From Sipunculus nudus (lineage: Eukaryota > Annelida > Sipuncula > Golfingiida > Sipunculidae): a DNA stretch of 64,000 nucleotides. The notes under the pieces were generated by a model, which was not told the origin of the DNA, ran no database searches, and was given only the letters and a program-made list of their open reading frames with translations. This document shows positions 35,440 to 46,429 of the stretch, piece by piece. The stretch spans positions 42,103,676-42,167,675 of the forward strand of contig CM049311.1 of assembly GCA_026874595.1 (NCBI GenBank), in the 5' to 3' direction. Both the position numbers and the translations under genes were made by a program. Every line of letters begins with the position of its first letter. Position 1 is the first letter of the stretch.

Positions 35440-36110
35440 AACAACTGAAATCCCTAAGACTGACAATCATGTTTTAGATGGTGGATCTCTCATTCATCGG
35501 GTCTCATGGACTAAAGGCGATACCTATGGCACCATCGCTGATTCATATGTAGACTTCACCCTTAAGAACTATGGAAAAGCTACTGTGGTGTTTGACGGAT
35601 ACAAAGATAATGTACCGTCCATCAAGGATAGTTGCCATGAGAGACGTAAAAAATATTGCAACCATTAGTCAGTGTTACTCCAGAAACAAAATTTATGGGG
35701 AAAAAAGACGACTTACTAGGAAGGAGAAGCAACAAACAAGCACTGATAAATGTCATAAGTGCCAAGCTGAGGATAAAAGGCTGCGATGTTGTGAACTGTG
35801 AGGGCGACACTGATAGAGAAATTGTTCAAGCTGCCATTGCAGATTCTGCGTATGGGTCCACCACTCTTATTGGAGAGGACTGTGTTTTTCCTGTTTCATG
35901 AATCCAGACAATAAGAGCTTGTTCTTTGGCTCTGACAAGAAATCCAAGGACACTATTCATGTGTACAACATTAACAATTTCAAAGTCTTGTTAGGGGAAC
36001 CACTGTGTACTCACTTGCTATTCGCGCACAGCTTTACAGGATGTGGTACGGCTTCCCGAATATTTTGTGTTGGGGAAAAAGCCACTTTTCCAGAGGTTGG
36101 TTTAGGGTGA
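35440..36110 (+). pseudogene. PIN/FEN-like nuclease core of the CXC gene, disrupted
   Basis: Acidic motif 1 lies in VVFDGYKDN (about 35590), followed by a basic HERRKK stretch. Further on come GCDVVNCEGDTDREIV (about 35790-35825) and STTLIGED (about 35865). After GED, where I would expect an Asp-rich hydrophobic strand, the frame breaks and a stop appears (35899). Sequence then resumes with NPDNKSLFFGSDKKS and HLLFAHSFTGCGTASRIF. The spacing of the acidic motifs resembles PIN or XPG/FEN nucleases; this is inference from pattern, not a search result. Confidence 0.5.
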
Positions 36111-36469
36111 GAAAGATATGAAATCATGTGCAGTTTCCGTTACCAACCCTGGTGAGACCTGTGAGAAAATTGAACAGGCTTGGCATAAAGCCATGATTTT
36201 GCTGTTTGGAGGAAAAGCATCCGATGAATTGGTTGGTTTGAGGCAAAGTGTATTGAAAAAGAAGGTTGTTTCTGCCACAAGTTTTGTGGCCCAAGAAAGG
36301 CTCCCCCTACACCATCAGCCACTACGTACCATTCTCTTAGATGTTATTACCAAATAATGACATGGCTCGGCAAAGAGAGTGGTCTTGATGCTACAAAGTG
36401 GGGCTAGCAATATGAAAATAGCCAATTCCGTCCAATTTTGACTGCAAAATCTCCAGCGCTGGATAGCCT

Positions 36470-36605
36470 GCTGAAGGTTGTTCATTGCAATTGCACAGCT
36501 GGATGTACCTCACGAAGCTGCACCTGTCAGGTATATGGCTTACCTTGTACATCTGCATGTGGGCAGTGTCAGACTTTGTCTTGTGAAAACCCGTTTAACC
36601 AATTT
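36470..36605 (+). pseudogene. tesmin/TSO1-like CXC zinc domain
   Basis: The segment has CNC, then C.SRSC.C (CTSRSCTCQVYGLPC), SACGQC and LSCENP. Nine cysteines follow the spacing of CXC (CRC) domains, which bind zinc and, in known proteins, DNA. It forms the C-terminus; a short acidic tail (DSDKDQDENYDSES) ends at the stop 36663-36665. An in-frame stop lies about 20 codons upstream. Confidence 0.75.
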
Positions 36606-36665
36606 GATTTTGTAGATTCTGACAAAGACCAAGACGAAAACTATGACTCTGAATCTAATGTTTGA

Positions 36666-36808
36666 ACATGGTATATACATGGAAATGTACAATGTAGCCT
36701 GCCTAGCCCCGTGCAATGACGAAACATGAAGACAACTTGATGTCAACCTGATGTCATTCTGTTGAAAGACCTAGTTATGTAGTTTTTCTAATATATTACT
36801 AACAACTG

Positions 36809-36869
<61 letters not shown>

Positions 36870-38200
36870 GTATTCTTCACATAGCGTGAATTCAATCGCG
36901 GTGATAGTGTTCTACCATATGGGAGCGTTTATAAATAAATAAATAACTAAAGTACGGTTAGTTTGACTTCATCAGTTTGTGCGACAGATCTGTTTCGTTA
37001 GAGCAGCATTCAAGCCGGCTCACTCTTCAGGTACAAACTAGGGGGTCCTAACTGAGTCGTGTTTGTCACGGCTTTGTTAACAGATGACCACTTCATTTGA
37101 AGGTCTCATAAATAGAGAAAAAATGAAAAAAATACAGGTGGTGTCACCAGTGTACAGGAACTGATGTAACACTCCATGAATAATATACATGCTAAATATC
37201 ATGGGCATCAGTGCATTAGTTATTCAGATACTGGAGTTTTCGTAACACATAATTAACTAGAAAACAGATAGTCAACAAGCGACAACGTGTATCTGCCGTG
37301 GAATAATTAGATTCCTTGTACCTAAAAATATAATTAGATACTTTATTTATACTTCTAGCTTGTCTGTAAGCAAGCTTATTATAAAATTGAAAAATGGCGC
37401 AATTTTTGCCGCCATTTTTTAAGCCATCTTGGATTTTGAAGGGAGCACAACAGGGATTTTCTTGGACTTTTAGTATTTGACTCAATACATATTCCTGGAC
37501 CTATCCTGAAACAAGGGACCTATGGGTAACTGTGCTTAGCTGAATGGAGATAAAGTCTGAGAAGAAGAGGCAATATTGGCCATGGTTGGTTGATATGATT
37601 GAAGAAATTGTTGCAAATTATATTTTGTGATCTGACCATGTGTTTCTAATATTGAAACTGAAACATTTAAGCAGTTTGTGAATATAAGATACTATTTCTC
37701 TGATCATTGGCTGGCTTTTTGATAATCTGTTGACAGTTCAGCAGTTTACACATTTGTCCGATTAGATCCTATTCTTTTTTATTAAACAAACTTTTTTCTG
37801 TTTTAGATAGAAGGACTTGATGGTGAGTGCGGGGAGGGGTTTGGGGGGTTGGGTTGGGTTTAGTCGATAATTATGAGAGTTAGAATACCACTGTACCTCT
37901 GTATATATATATTTACTTTATTTACTAAATTTTATGTAGTTGTATGGACTCAATGACAGTAGAGGGGAGGGGGTTATGGGAGTTACAACACTATGCATAT
38001 ACACACAGGATATGACATTTATTCAACAATGCTTACAGGAAAACAAGTTTATTCCTCATTATTTAATATCTAACAAGGGACCAATGGGTCTCGACGTTCA
38101 GCTGAATTTGTCTTTAAGCATTGGTTTATGAGCTTTTTCCTATGATGAGTTTGAAGGCAACTTGTCTACCAAAACTGGTTTTATCATACATAAACTAATT
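36666..38200. other. non-coding region with (TA)n
   Basis: A (TA)n tract is at about 36811-36865. The rest is unremarkable AT-rich DNA with a G-run near 37835-37860. No gene found. Confidence 0.5.
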
Positions 38201-38204
38201 TGTG

Positions 38205-38640
38205 AATGGATGTGCCCTGTGACCCCAAAACCAATAGGAACCTTCCCCTACTGGCATGTGCACCATGTGGAAGACAGGGGGTTTGGGACGAAAAGTTTGG
38301 CTTAAAATACATCCACAGTCTTTTTAAAGAGGTGGGTCCTGACCTCATGACCCCAAAATCAAAAGTGTTCTTACATTATGGGTGGGTCAAAGGTTTGTCA
38401 ACTTTGAAACCAAAATGTCCATCCAAACTGAAGTTATCATTTGGAAACAAATATGCGGACAGATGGCCCCTGTGACCTTTGACCTTTGACCTTGTGACTC
38501 CAAAATCAATCAGATTCTTCCCCTATTGTCAAGTCAGTTATATGTGCAAGATGGAAGGTTCGGGATAAAAAGTTTGGTTTAAAATGCATCCAGAATCTCT
38601 CTAAATATGTGGGGAGATTTTTATTGACCTCCCTGGATGT
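38205..38640 (+). repeat. diverged tandem repeat with TGACCTTTGACCTTTGACC
   Basis: Two diverged units (about 38210-38335 and 38465-38610) share GTGACCCCAAAACCAAT.GGA, CTTCCCCTA and GGGA.AAAAAGTTTGG.TTAAAAT. The second contains a DR1-type triple half-site (38473-38492). The 89-codon frame across unit 1 results from repeat composition. Confidence 0.6.
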
Positions 38641-38739
38641 ACACTAAGCAGTTTGTAGGTCCAGAGGTTACGATTTGACAACTGGGAAGACAACTGGACA
38701 ACTGACAAAGCGCCATACCTATACCTCAGTTGACTTTCA

Positions 38740-39130
38740 GTCAGCTGAGCTAAAAACAGGTAGAGAGATGAGAAAACAAAACAAATCACTTTAATCCTGA
38801 TTCTACTGACGCAGGATAATAATGAGCAGGAGCTAAAATGAAAATAACTGTACCCCTGTGGCAGCAGCGGTGCTCGACCAGTGTTGCATCACTAATAAGG
38901 TTGAAGTTTGATAATAGATTTAATGGAAAATTGAAGTTTTTCCTTAATTTTTCGAAGGAACGAAGTCGCAGTGACCCAGTTTTCGGTTTGGTAGGAGATC
39001 TTGGGGACATCTAACAGTATGCCGAATTTTGGATTCGTAGATCGAACGGTTTCAAAAGGTGCCAGTCTAATAGTTGGACGGACAGACGGACGGAGGACAA
39101 CTATAGCTCAGATTACTAATAAACAGCTGA
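38740..39130 (-). repeat. AGCTCAGCTGA interspersed repeat, inverted copy
   Basis: It reads on the minus strand from AGCTCAGCTGTTTATTAGTAA at about 39130 through GTCCGTCTGTCCGTCC, TGGCACC and the block with CCCCAAGATCTCCTACCAAA. It matches the order in copies at 5228 and 41708. Confidence 0.7.
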
Positions 39131-39139
39131 GCTGTAAAT

Positions 39140-39880
39140 CAGCTTGTTACCAGCTAGGTTAAACCTGGACTATCAAGGACTGGGACTTGGACACGAATGG
39201 CCTGGACTTGTATGTAGATGTTGTGGATTTGACTATGTCACTGGTTAAAAACCTACCTATCACTGCTCTTACATTAGCATTTAAATTTTAAAATTTCTTA
39301 CAATCATATATTCCAGCTTGAAAATACACAATCATATAAAAATTATAAATGTTTAACTGCAGAAGTTAAACGGGACAACAAAAACTTGTTCTTAAAATAT
39401 AAAACCAGCTTCAATAAAAAAAACATATTGCTGAATCCTATATCAAATAATGCAGGAACATGTGTAATCCAGTGGGAATTTTCTGAAGAAAGTACATCAC
39501 CTATTAAAATATCTAAAATAGACCCTAAGGAACAATTTTATTATAGGTGGCAATCTGGCATCCATGTTAGAGTCAACCTATAAGCGTTAAAATTTGACCG
39601 ATTTTTTGTCAATATCTATGTTTTTGATAGTGCAGAATCAAATTCTTACCTTTAAATTGACATTAGGGGCATTCATTTTATTTAATTTTTAACATTTGGT
39701 ATTTTTTTTCTGTATGCTATAACTGACCCTCGGAAAATAGCATACGAGTTGCCAGTAAGCAACCTATTAATAGTACCTATTAATTATCTATAGTACAAGG
39801 TTTTTTTAAGGATTATGATAGTAGGGGTCCACTGATACTTTTGAGATTGGTTGTTCACACGACGACCTTAGGCAATTTTT
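39140..39880. other. non-coding region
   Basis: AT-rich with no repeat boundary or gene that I can support. A 65-codon plus frame at 39386-39583 has biased, low-complexity composition. Confidence 0.4.
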
Positions 39881-39889
39881 GTAGTATAC

Positions 39890-40195
39890 AAATTAGGGTC
39901 TCCATTGACGAAAATTCTGTTTTTTTTTTTTTTTTATTTTTTATATCTAAAGAACTAACCATGATAAATGGTCACACACTGTGTTTATAGACCTACGTTT
40001 TCATGGTCAAAGATTCAGATAAAAACCATATTAATAAAGGTTAAGTTCGTATTTTTTATTTTACTATGCAAATTAGGGCCGCAATTGATTGAAAGTCCAC
40101 TTTCCGCAATATCTGAAGAACTAAACATGAAAATTGGCCAAACAGTGTGTCTAAACCTAGGTTTAATTAAAGACCAAATGACAAATGCCTGATTT
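39890..40195 (-). repeat. ~160 bp satellite-like repeat, two units (inverted locus)
   Basis: Two units (AAGAACTAACCATGATAAAT near 39951 and AAGAACTAAACATGAAAATT near 40110) are spaced about 160 bp apart. Their reverse complement matches the array at 44600-45410 (for example CCTAGGTTTTCATGGTCAAAG read inverted). A (TA)n run follows at 40209-40250. Confidence 0.75.
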
Positions 40196-40207
40196 ATTAG
40201 TATTTTG

Positions 40208-40253
<46 letters not shown>

Positions 40254-40259
40254 AAATAT

Positions 40260-41700
40260 TGATAAATGGTCAAAAGTAATTGCTAAATTTGAAGTTACTT
40301 TGTCATAGATCAATCTGAGAAGCTAAAATTGAGTGGTTGGTGTACGGGGTGCTTTCTATGCCATATATAATGACTAAGTATCATAATGCATCAGTCATTT
40401 TTATCTATAGGTTACGATTATAGATTATATCCTTAACCTAGCTAGTATATGGAGAATATGTCAAGATATAAAGATAAATGTATTAGATAAAATTATTAGG
40501 ATGTAAGAACATTTTACATTTACGTTATTTATATAGCCATTCGGCCATTATTTCTGGTTGCAACCGCATACGACGATACAAGCAGTTTTGCCATTTGCCA
40601 TCTGAATTTATTTAGTCATAGAAAACACAGTCCTGTGTACAGCGGACTAGTTCAGATCCATAAACCTAGGCGTTCATCCTTATTTACAATATCACCTCTG
40701 TCGCGTTACATTTAAATTTGATATATATTTTGATAATTAAATGAAAAATAAAGAAATAACCTTTTTCCAACTTAAGATATCATGATGCCTTTTATTTTAT
40801 TTTCCAAGGCCAGAAATTCCAATTAACCAGGATATTAAATTGAAGTAAAAGAATCATTAAAAATGTTTGTATACATGGTGATTATGATTGGACAATAATT
40901 TCTATTGATAATAAATTCCGAAATTCATGGTATTAAGAAGTGTAAGGTAGTTTTACTTAACTGTCGTCTCTCCCCCCCCCCCCCCCCCCGCCTTTTTTTT
41001 GGCCTGGCATTATAATACCGATTATGTAAAATACCCTGCTTATCTGATTGTAATATAAACTACTATATTTGCAGTGCAAGGTAGACAAACATAAAGTCCT
41101 AGTGGTCGAAAATGCCTAATTGTATTTATGTCTATCTTGATATACCTTAGCGGTCTGGCTGTTTGGTCTTTGGCCAACATATTCGAGTCTATAATAAACT
41201 ACTTTATATACACTTATGAGAATGATTAAACTTATTTATTTCACAAACACTGATGAATATTAAAAACAGAGCATTGATTCTGGCCTGCTTGATCCGACAT
41301 AGTGGGATCGGATCTGGTGAAACACTTATTCCACGGAAAAATTAGCTCCACAGATAAAAATAATAGAGAATGGGCGAGCTACTCGTCTCCTGGTCTTGAA
41401 ATGCGCTACAAATTTAATTCAAGGACTATGTCCAATACATCAAACATCACGACAAATGATTACAACAGCGGTATTGTCAAGTTTAAATTATACTGTCATT
41501 TTTATCTCTCCTGATTATTTATGTTATAAAGTGCAGGCTTCTGGTGCTATAATATACACAAAAGCTAACAATATACAAACATGATCTTTTGGAAGCAATA
41601 ATTATGCGAGTTAATAACTTATTTTTTTTCAAACAGAACTGTTTTAAATATTTACACTGAGACTTTTCCCTAATGAACTTCCTAAATTGCATATGAAGGA
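40260..41700. other. non-coding region
   Basis: It holds a poly-C run near 40972-40989. I see nothing else. Confidence 0.4.
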
Positions 41701-41703
41701 AAT

Positions 41704-41960
41704 ATTTTTTTTAGCTCAGCTGACTATAAGTCATCTGAGCTATAGTCGTGGTCCATTGTCCGTCGTCCGTCCGTCTGTCTTGCCGTCCGGCCGTCCGTCC
41801 GTCCGTCCGTCCGGATGTCCGTCCGTAAGACTGGCACGTTTCGACACTATATTGGACCTACGAATCTGAAATTCGGCATACAGTTAGATGTCCCCAAAAT
41901 CTCCTACCATGCCGAAAATTGGGTCAATAGGACAGATTTAATATGCCGTGCCGTATTCTT
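41704..41960 (+). repeat. AGCTCAGCTGA interspersed repeat, copy 4
   Basis: TTTTTTTTAGCTCAGCTGAC is followed by an expanded GTCCGTCCGTCCGTCCG block, TGGCACGTTTCGACACTATA and CCCCAAAATCTCCTACCA. The closing module (CTTGAATTTTGCCC, GACCATGGCACGTTTG) appears about 1 kb away at 42990-43060, so this copy was probably split by an insertion between about 41990 and 42950. Confidence 0.7.
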
Positions 41961-42339
41961 GTTTGCTACTGATTTTCTATTATATTTTAGAATAATATTC
42001 TGCTGATCCATTTCAAGTCACTGTATATTTTAAGTCTAAAAGTTATATTTTGAAATCATAATCTATGATGGAAATTCCATTTTCTTGAATTACTCGAAAG
42101 ATTCGAATCATTTTCATACCGGTTACTTCGGTATTATCCTCGTCACATCGTACGTTGACATCGCTCCATGTCACAATTTGCTGGTGCATTTGAAAACATC
42201 GCTGGTCAACTTAACTAAGTATAACAGTAACCTTCTCGAGATACGCACGTATAGGAAACTTGACACGTGAAAACGAGTGATTTTATAGTAAAATTAATGT
42301 GGCCAGTCGGGGTAAGCAAGTTTTTTTCTTGAAGAAAGT

Positions 42340-42910
42340 TTTCATGTGGGGATCCATTTTGTCAAGGCAGCGTTGCGCAAGGCACGCTGGGACGGGATAG
42401 GTGGCTGTTCTGTTTACCACCCACCGAGTACAGCCGTTCAAAATATTCTTAGCAGAAGCGTTTCAGCACATGGCGGCACTCAATCTTAATTTTAAAACAA
42501 ACGTCCGCCATTGTGCGACCCTTGACGACTAAGTTTTTTATTCGTTTTACGTTTCAAACAAATAATCGTTTGCTAAATAATGCCGCAAATGGGTTTAAAG
42601 TAGGCATTTATTTCTATTTTGCTTGACAATGCCCAACGAAGTGGGCCGCTGTGTTACAGTTGGGGTGTTATAAACGTATCAATTACCAAGATTTTTATAA
42701 CAATTTATATATCGCACGATAGATAATCAGCAACATTTAATTTAAAATAACAAATAATCATAAATAATAAATTTACACACGGCTCCCACGCATGCGAGAC
42801 TGCTGCTATGGGCGGCCTTCGAAAATCGCCATATTATCGCCCCCTCGCCGGTCCAAAAAGATGTCTGCCGAGAGGGTATTCAGGAAACCCTTCTAGTAAA
42901 AACCGCACAG
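42340..42910. promoter_or_regulatory. CpG-containing promoter-like patch
   Basis: GC content and CpG number rise locally. Motifs include ACATGGCGGCACTC and GTCCGCCATTGTG (YY1-like), GCGTTGCGCAAGGC, ACGCATGCG and GCGGCCTTCG. No long open frame adjoins it, so I cannot say which gene or element it served. It sits between two parts of an interspersed repeat, which suggests it arrived by insertion. Confidence 0.3.
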
Positions 42911-43069
42911 TGCTTTCAGGAAAACAACCTGATTTCAAGATTTTTAATTTCTTGATTAAACCGCGGTTCTAAGTGGAGATTTTACGGTAGTACCTTGAAT
43001 TTTGCCCAAATTTGACCATGGCACGTTTGTTTCCTGAGAGCACTGTTGATATAATTTTCATATCATGCA

Positions 43070-44380
43070 CACATAAGGATTTCATCTTTGTAGTTTAGAA
43101 AGCTGAAAGAAATTGGCCAAATATTGTAGCTTTTATTAATGTTTTTATGAGACCATGTCAAACTAAGGCTCAATCAAGCCCCTCTTCAGTCACCTGTATG
43201 TTGACCTTGTTGATCTTTCATTAGATTATACACGCTTGAGCGAAGCATACACTGGGGCAGCCAGGCAGCTAATGCCCAGCCACAGTTGATCCAGATGTCC
43301 AACTCAACTCATCTAGTAGTTGTTTTGAAAAACAATATAACAATAAACAATAAATTAATAATTTTTTATTGTTTTTTATAACAAATTAAAGAAAAATTAA
43401 TAGAAAAGGAATTTGTTAGTTGATGAGTAACAGAAAATTACTGTTACTGATGATGTAAGAATTTTGTATGGATGGATAGAATGTCAATGTCAATGTTATT
43501 CCAAATAACACCATGCAGTCACCTATGGTATTTTTCAGTTAAAATTTAATGATAAAAAAATAAATCATATTATTCATTACTAATCATTAGGGATCATATG
43601 AAGGAAATTAATGATAGACAAAGATGCGGTTGATAATATTAATCTAAATTCCTACTGTGTCTAGTGTGTAGATTGATGTGACAGTAGTCAAAAGTGAATA
43701 TATTACATTTATTTTTTTTAATATAAATAAAAGCCATAAAACCAGGTACTTATGATCATTATTTAAATTTGTGAATTTTGTATATTCTGGATTCTCAACA
43801 TCATTGTTTGGCTAAAACTGAATAAATAATAGACATGGTGCGAATGCTTTGCAAATGTATTTGAATACGAATATGAATATATACTGAATTAAAAAAAATT
43901 ATTGCATATAAGAATGGGAATTCAGGTAAAAATGAAAGTATTTGAATACCAGTGCAGATACTTTCAAAATGTATTCATGAATGCATTCATGAATATATTC
44001 TATAATATTATTTCAATAATCATTTCAGTTATATTTTATTTTAAAAAAAAGATTTTCTTATTATTTTTTTAAATAAAATTATATTGGCACAATATTTGTT
44101 ATTAAATTTTAATAAATAGTTAAACTCTTTTATTATATGTGCTGCTTATAAGTTATATGGCCAAGTCAAAATCTGTGTGACAATAGCACTCCATTTGTTA
44201 ATAAAATAAATGAAATCAATACTCTTCCTTGTCTCTAAAGATACTATCAAAATCATACATAAGCTAAACACCAACAACTCATAATAAAGCTTATATTTAT
44301 TACCACACAAAATCAACATGTGCCTCTTTCCCAAATCATATTTTTTATCATATATAACAGCTGAGCGCCGTGACCCATGG
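43070..44380. other. non-coding region
   Basis: AT-rich DNA with short duplications (for example CTAATCATT and ATGTCAATGTCAATGT near 43482). No gene found. Confidence 0.4.
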
Positions 44381-44389
44381 GTCCCTTGT

Positions 44390-44460
44390 TTAAACATCTG
44401 TGTTCGAGAAAACATCAGAGCGAAGCCTTGGAGCTCCAGCCACTGGGCTACGTCCTGGTC
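44390..44460 (-). repeat. tRNA-like segment, possible SINE head
   Basis: On the minus strand TAGCCCAGTGG (44440-44450) matches a Pol III A-box. About 40 bases downstream TTCTCGAACAC is a degraded B-box. Directly downstream is the CAAGGGACCC.TGGGTCACGG repeat word, so it could be a tRNA-derived SINE. Weak. Confidence 0.35.
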
Positions 44461-44599
44461 AATTAATATTTTCAAAGTTTCTAACTGAAATAGAAATATA
44501 TCATTAGTTTACTTAACACTAATACACTTATAATTTTAATTTTAGGATTTTGTTTGATTAAAAAACCGTTGAAACCTAAGTCGGTATAATTTGTGATTT

Positions 44600-45410
44600 A
44601 ATATTATGGTTAGTTCTTTTGGTAAAGCGAAAGATTTTTATTTAGTTTTTTTTCCGATGGTCTTATGACAATCTTGGCCATGGAAACCTATGATATCATG
44701 TTTGCCGAGTTACCATTTTTTCCATCTGAAATATTTAGGGTTTTATTAATGGGGACCCTGATTTGCATGTTAAATTTGACTAAACATTTAACATGGTTTA
44801 ATTTGAAGGTTTGAGCATGAAAACCTAGGCCTAGACACAATGTCATCAATTACCATGTTGATTTCTTGACATATTAAAGAACATAGAATCTTTAAAAAAG
44901 GTGGTTCCAATTTGCTTATTATCATTTGAAATACTGACTAAACCGTTGTATTGTTTCAAATGAATCTATATATGACCAGGAAAACCTAGATCTAGACAAA
45001 ATATTCTACCAGTTATCATGGTTAGTACTTGATCTATCGAAGCAAAAAGACTTTTCATCAATAGCCGCCCCTATTTTGCATATTAAAATTTTAAATACGA
45101 AATAAATCGTTATTAGCATGGTTTCTTTTGAACTAGATCATGAAAACCTAGGAAATGACACAATGATCGACCAGTTATCATGATTAGTTCTTGAGATAAC
45201 GAAGAAAGTCGAGTTTTTATCAATGGAGGCCTTAATTTGCATCATATAATTGTTACTATTGTTTCATTTGAATCTTTGACCATGAAAACCTAGGTCTAAA
45301 CACAATGTTTGGAAAGTTATTATGGTTAGTTCTAGATATATCGAAGAAAAAAAAACTTTTTTTGTCAATGGCGGCCCTAATTTGCATATTACAACATATT
45401 TTGCTTAAAA
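44600..45410 (+). repeat. ~160 bp satellite-like repeat, about five units
   Basis: The word GAAAACCTAG recurs at about 44819, 44979, 45142 and 45283. Each is followed by an ACACAATG element, ATCATGGTTAGTTCTTGA, GAAGAAAAAGACTTTT.TCAATGG and GCCCTAATTTGCATATTA. Spacing is 141-163 bp. The units are diverged. Confidence 0.8.
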
Positions 45411-45419
45411 AGTTTCAGT

Positions 45420-46120
45420 CTCTATCATTATCTTATAGATTTATATCTAAATTATCACATTTTATGTAACATGTAATAAAACATATTGAATTAATACAAA
45501 AATCATGAATATCTGACCATCCTTTCACTCTTTATGCCAAATATTAGATTTTGTAGTGACCATGTGACAGCCAATTGGAAATATGGCTCCCATCTTGACT
45601 CAAACATGGATACCACAATGCCACCTATGTTTTGCTTGTTCTTTAGGATATTATTTAACTGGCTGGACATGTGTTATGCTTTCTTCAGAAAATGCCTAAA
45701 GGAATTCATTTCTGAACGTTTGCGGTTGCACTACAAAATAGGCTTTTTTTTTAGTGACTGGCGCAATGTGGAGTCAATAGATTGCCCCTGCAGTGATTGC
45801 CCCATACACAGCTATGCGGTTTAACATTTATTTCCACTGATTAATGTTCAGTACATCCATGTGCATTGAATATTTTACCAGTGATCAACATTACTGTCCT
45901 ATTCACAGCACTATTTTGCACCCAGGAAGTGAAAATATTTATATGTAGTTCACAGACCTAATAATTTTTTAATATAAATTTTGGTGCCTGATCGTGTTAA
46001 GCCGCGTGTCCACTAGTACGGATGGGGTGCGTGTGCGGATATTTTGTGTGTGTGTCCATTACACGAGTTTGTCTGTCCGTTTTTAGGTCTTTCACTATCT
46101 TTCACCTCTACAAAATGGCA
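45420..46120. other. non-coding region
   Basis: A 96-codon plus-strand frame at 45534-45824 has a mixed composition with several Cys and Trp but no splice support or known domain. I do not annotate it as a gene. A GCCGCGTGTCCACTAGTACG motif near 46000 resembles MITE-type ends seen near 62515. Confidence 0.4.
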
Positions 46121-46340
46121 CTGTAACATTCTCCCCAATATTGTTACCTTTGCCCTTCACTACAGTGAGGTCAAGAAGGCAGAGTGTCAGTTTAGTGGCT
46201 TTCAGCCAATCACCGGCTCATAGCTATTGGCTCCACCCCCTGTCCTTATTGAGTAAAACCGCTGGACATACGAATGCCAGTCTCTTTCGGACTAGACAAT
46301 TGGGCCCTATAAAAGGCTGGTTCTAGCTAGGGTATGGCTT
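46121..46340 (+). promoter_or_regulatory. CCAAT/TATA core promoter
   Basis: CCAAT at 46206-46210, an inverted CCAAT (ATTGG, 46226-46230) and a consensus TATA box (TATAAAAG, 46308-46315) are spaced as in an animal Pol II promoter, predicting a start near 46340 (CTTCTCATTC). The stretch begins TGTAACATTCTCCCC near 46122, which also looks like the start of an LTR, so it may be the U3 of a solo LTR and not a host promoter. Confidence 0.55.
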
Positions 46341-46424
46341 CTCATTCATCTTCGGGTTGGTTTTACGACAGTGTCGGCTAACCAGGTGAAGACTCCTAAA
46401 GAGCAGTCAATTCTACCTAGCCTG
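46340..46424 (+). other. putative short 5' exon
   Basis: Downstream of the TATA box about 85 bases run to a good donor (CCTG|GTACGT at 46425). No ATG-started frame of note is present, so it would be an untranslated leader exon. No downstream partner exon was recognised in the next 700 bases. Confidence 0.3.
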
Positions 46425-46429
46425 GTACG

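Larger units (their letters stand above)
32800..36665 (+). pseudogene. multi-domain gene with PIN-like core and CXC domain, broken
   Basis: A long coding series on one strand, split by frameshifts and stops, ends at 36665. A 51 bp intron (32839-32889, GTAAG...TTTAG) joins ...QTFIIS and VQQQAFLKAF in frame. Part 1 (to ~34260) holds LTISDLVSKM, FCSSYSEVQRF, AADNVDHNILTIDGKGTFHG and NVPPVITFDQPLFWKASEI. Part 2 (34330-35430) is helical. Part 3 (35336-36110) has VVFDGYKDN, CHERRKK, then EGDTDREIVQAAIADSAYGS and TTLIGED, a spacing like PIN/FEN nucleases. Part 4 (36438-36665) is a Cys-rich CXC domain. I know this as a multi-copy family in molluscs and cnidarians without a settled function; nuclease role is inference. 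Frameshifts near 33740, 34270, 35430, 35660 and 35900, and a stop near 36407, make it non-functional. Confidence 0.8.

Noticed and set aside
41687-41869. Frame with RPSVRPSG repeats
   Set aside because: Translation of the GTCCGTCC block of an interspersed repeat.
45534-45824. 96-codon plus frame as a small secreted or membrane protein
   Set aside because: No signal peptide, no splice or poly(A) support and no family resemblance.
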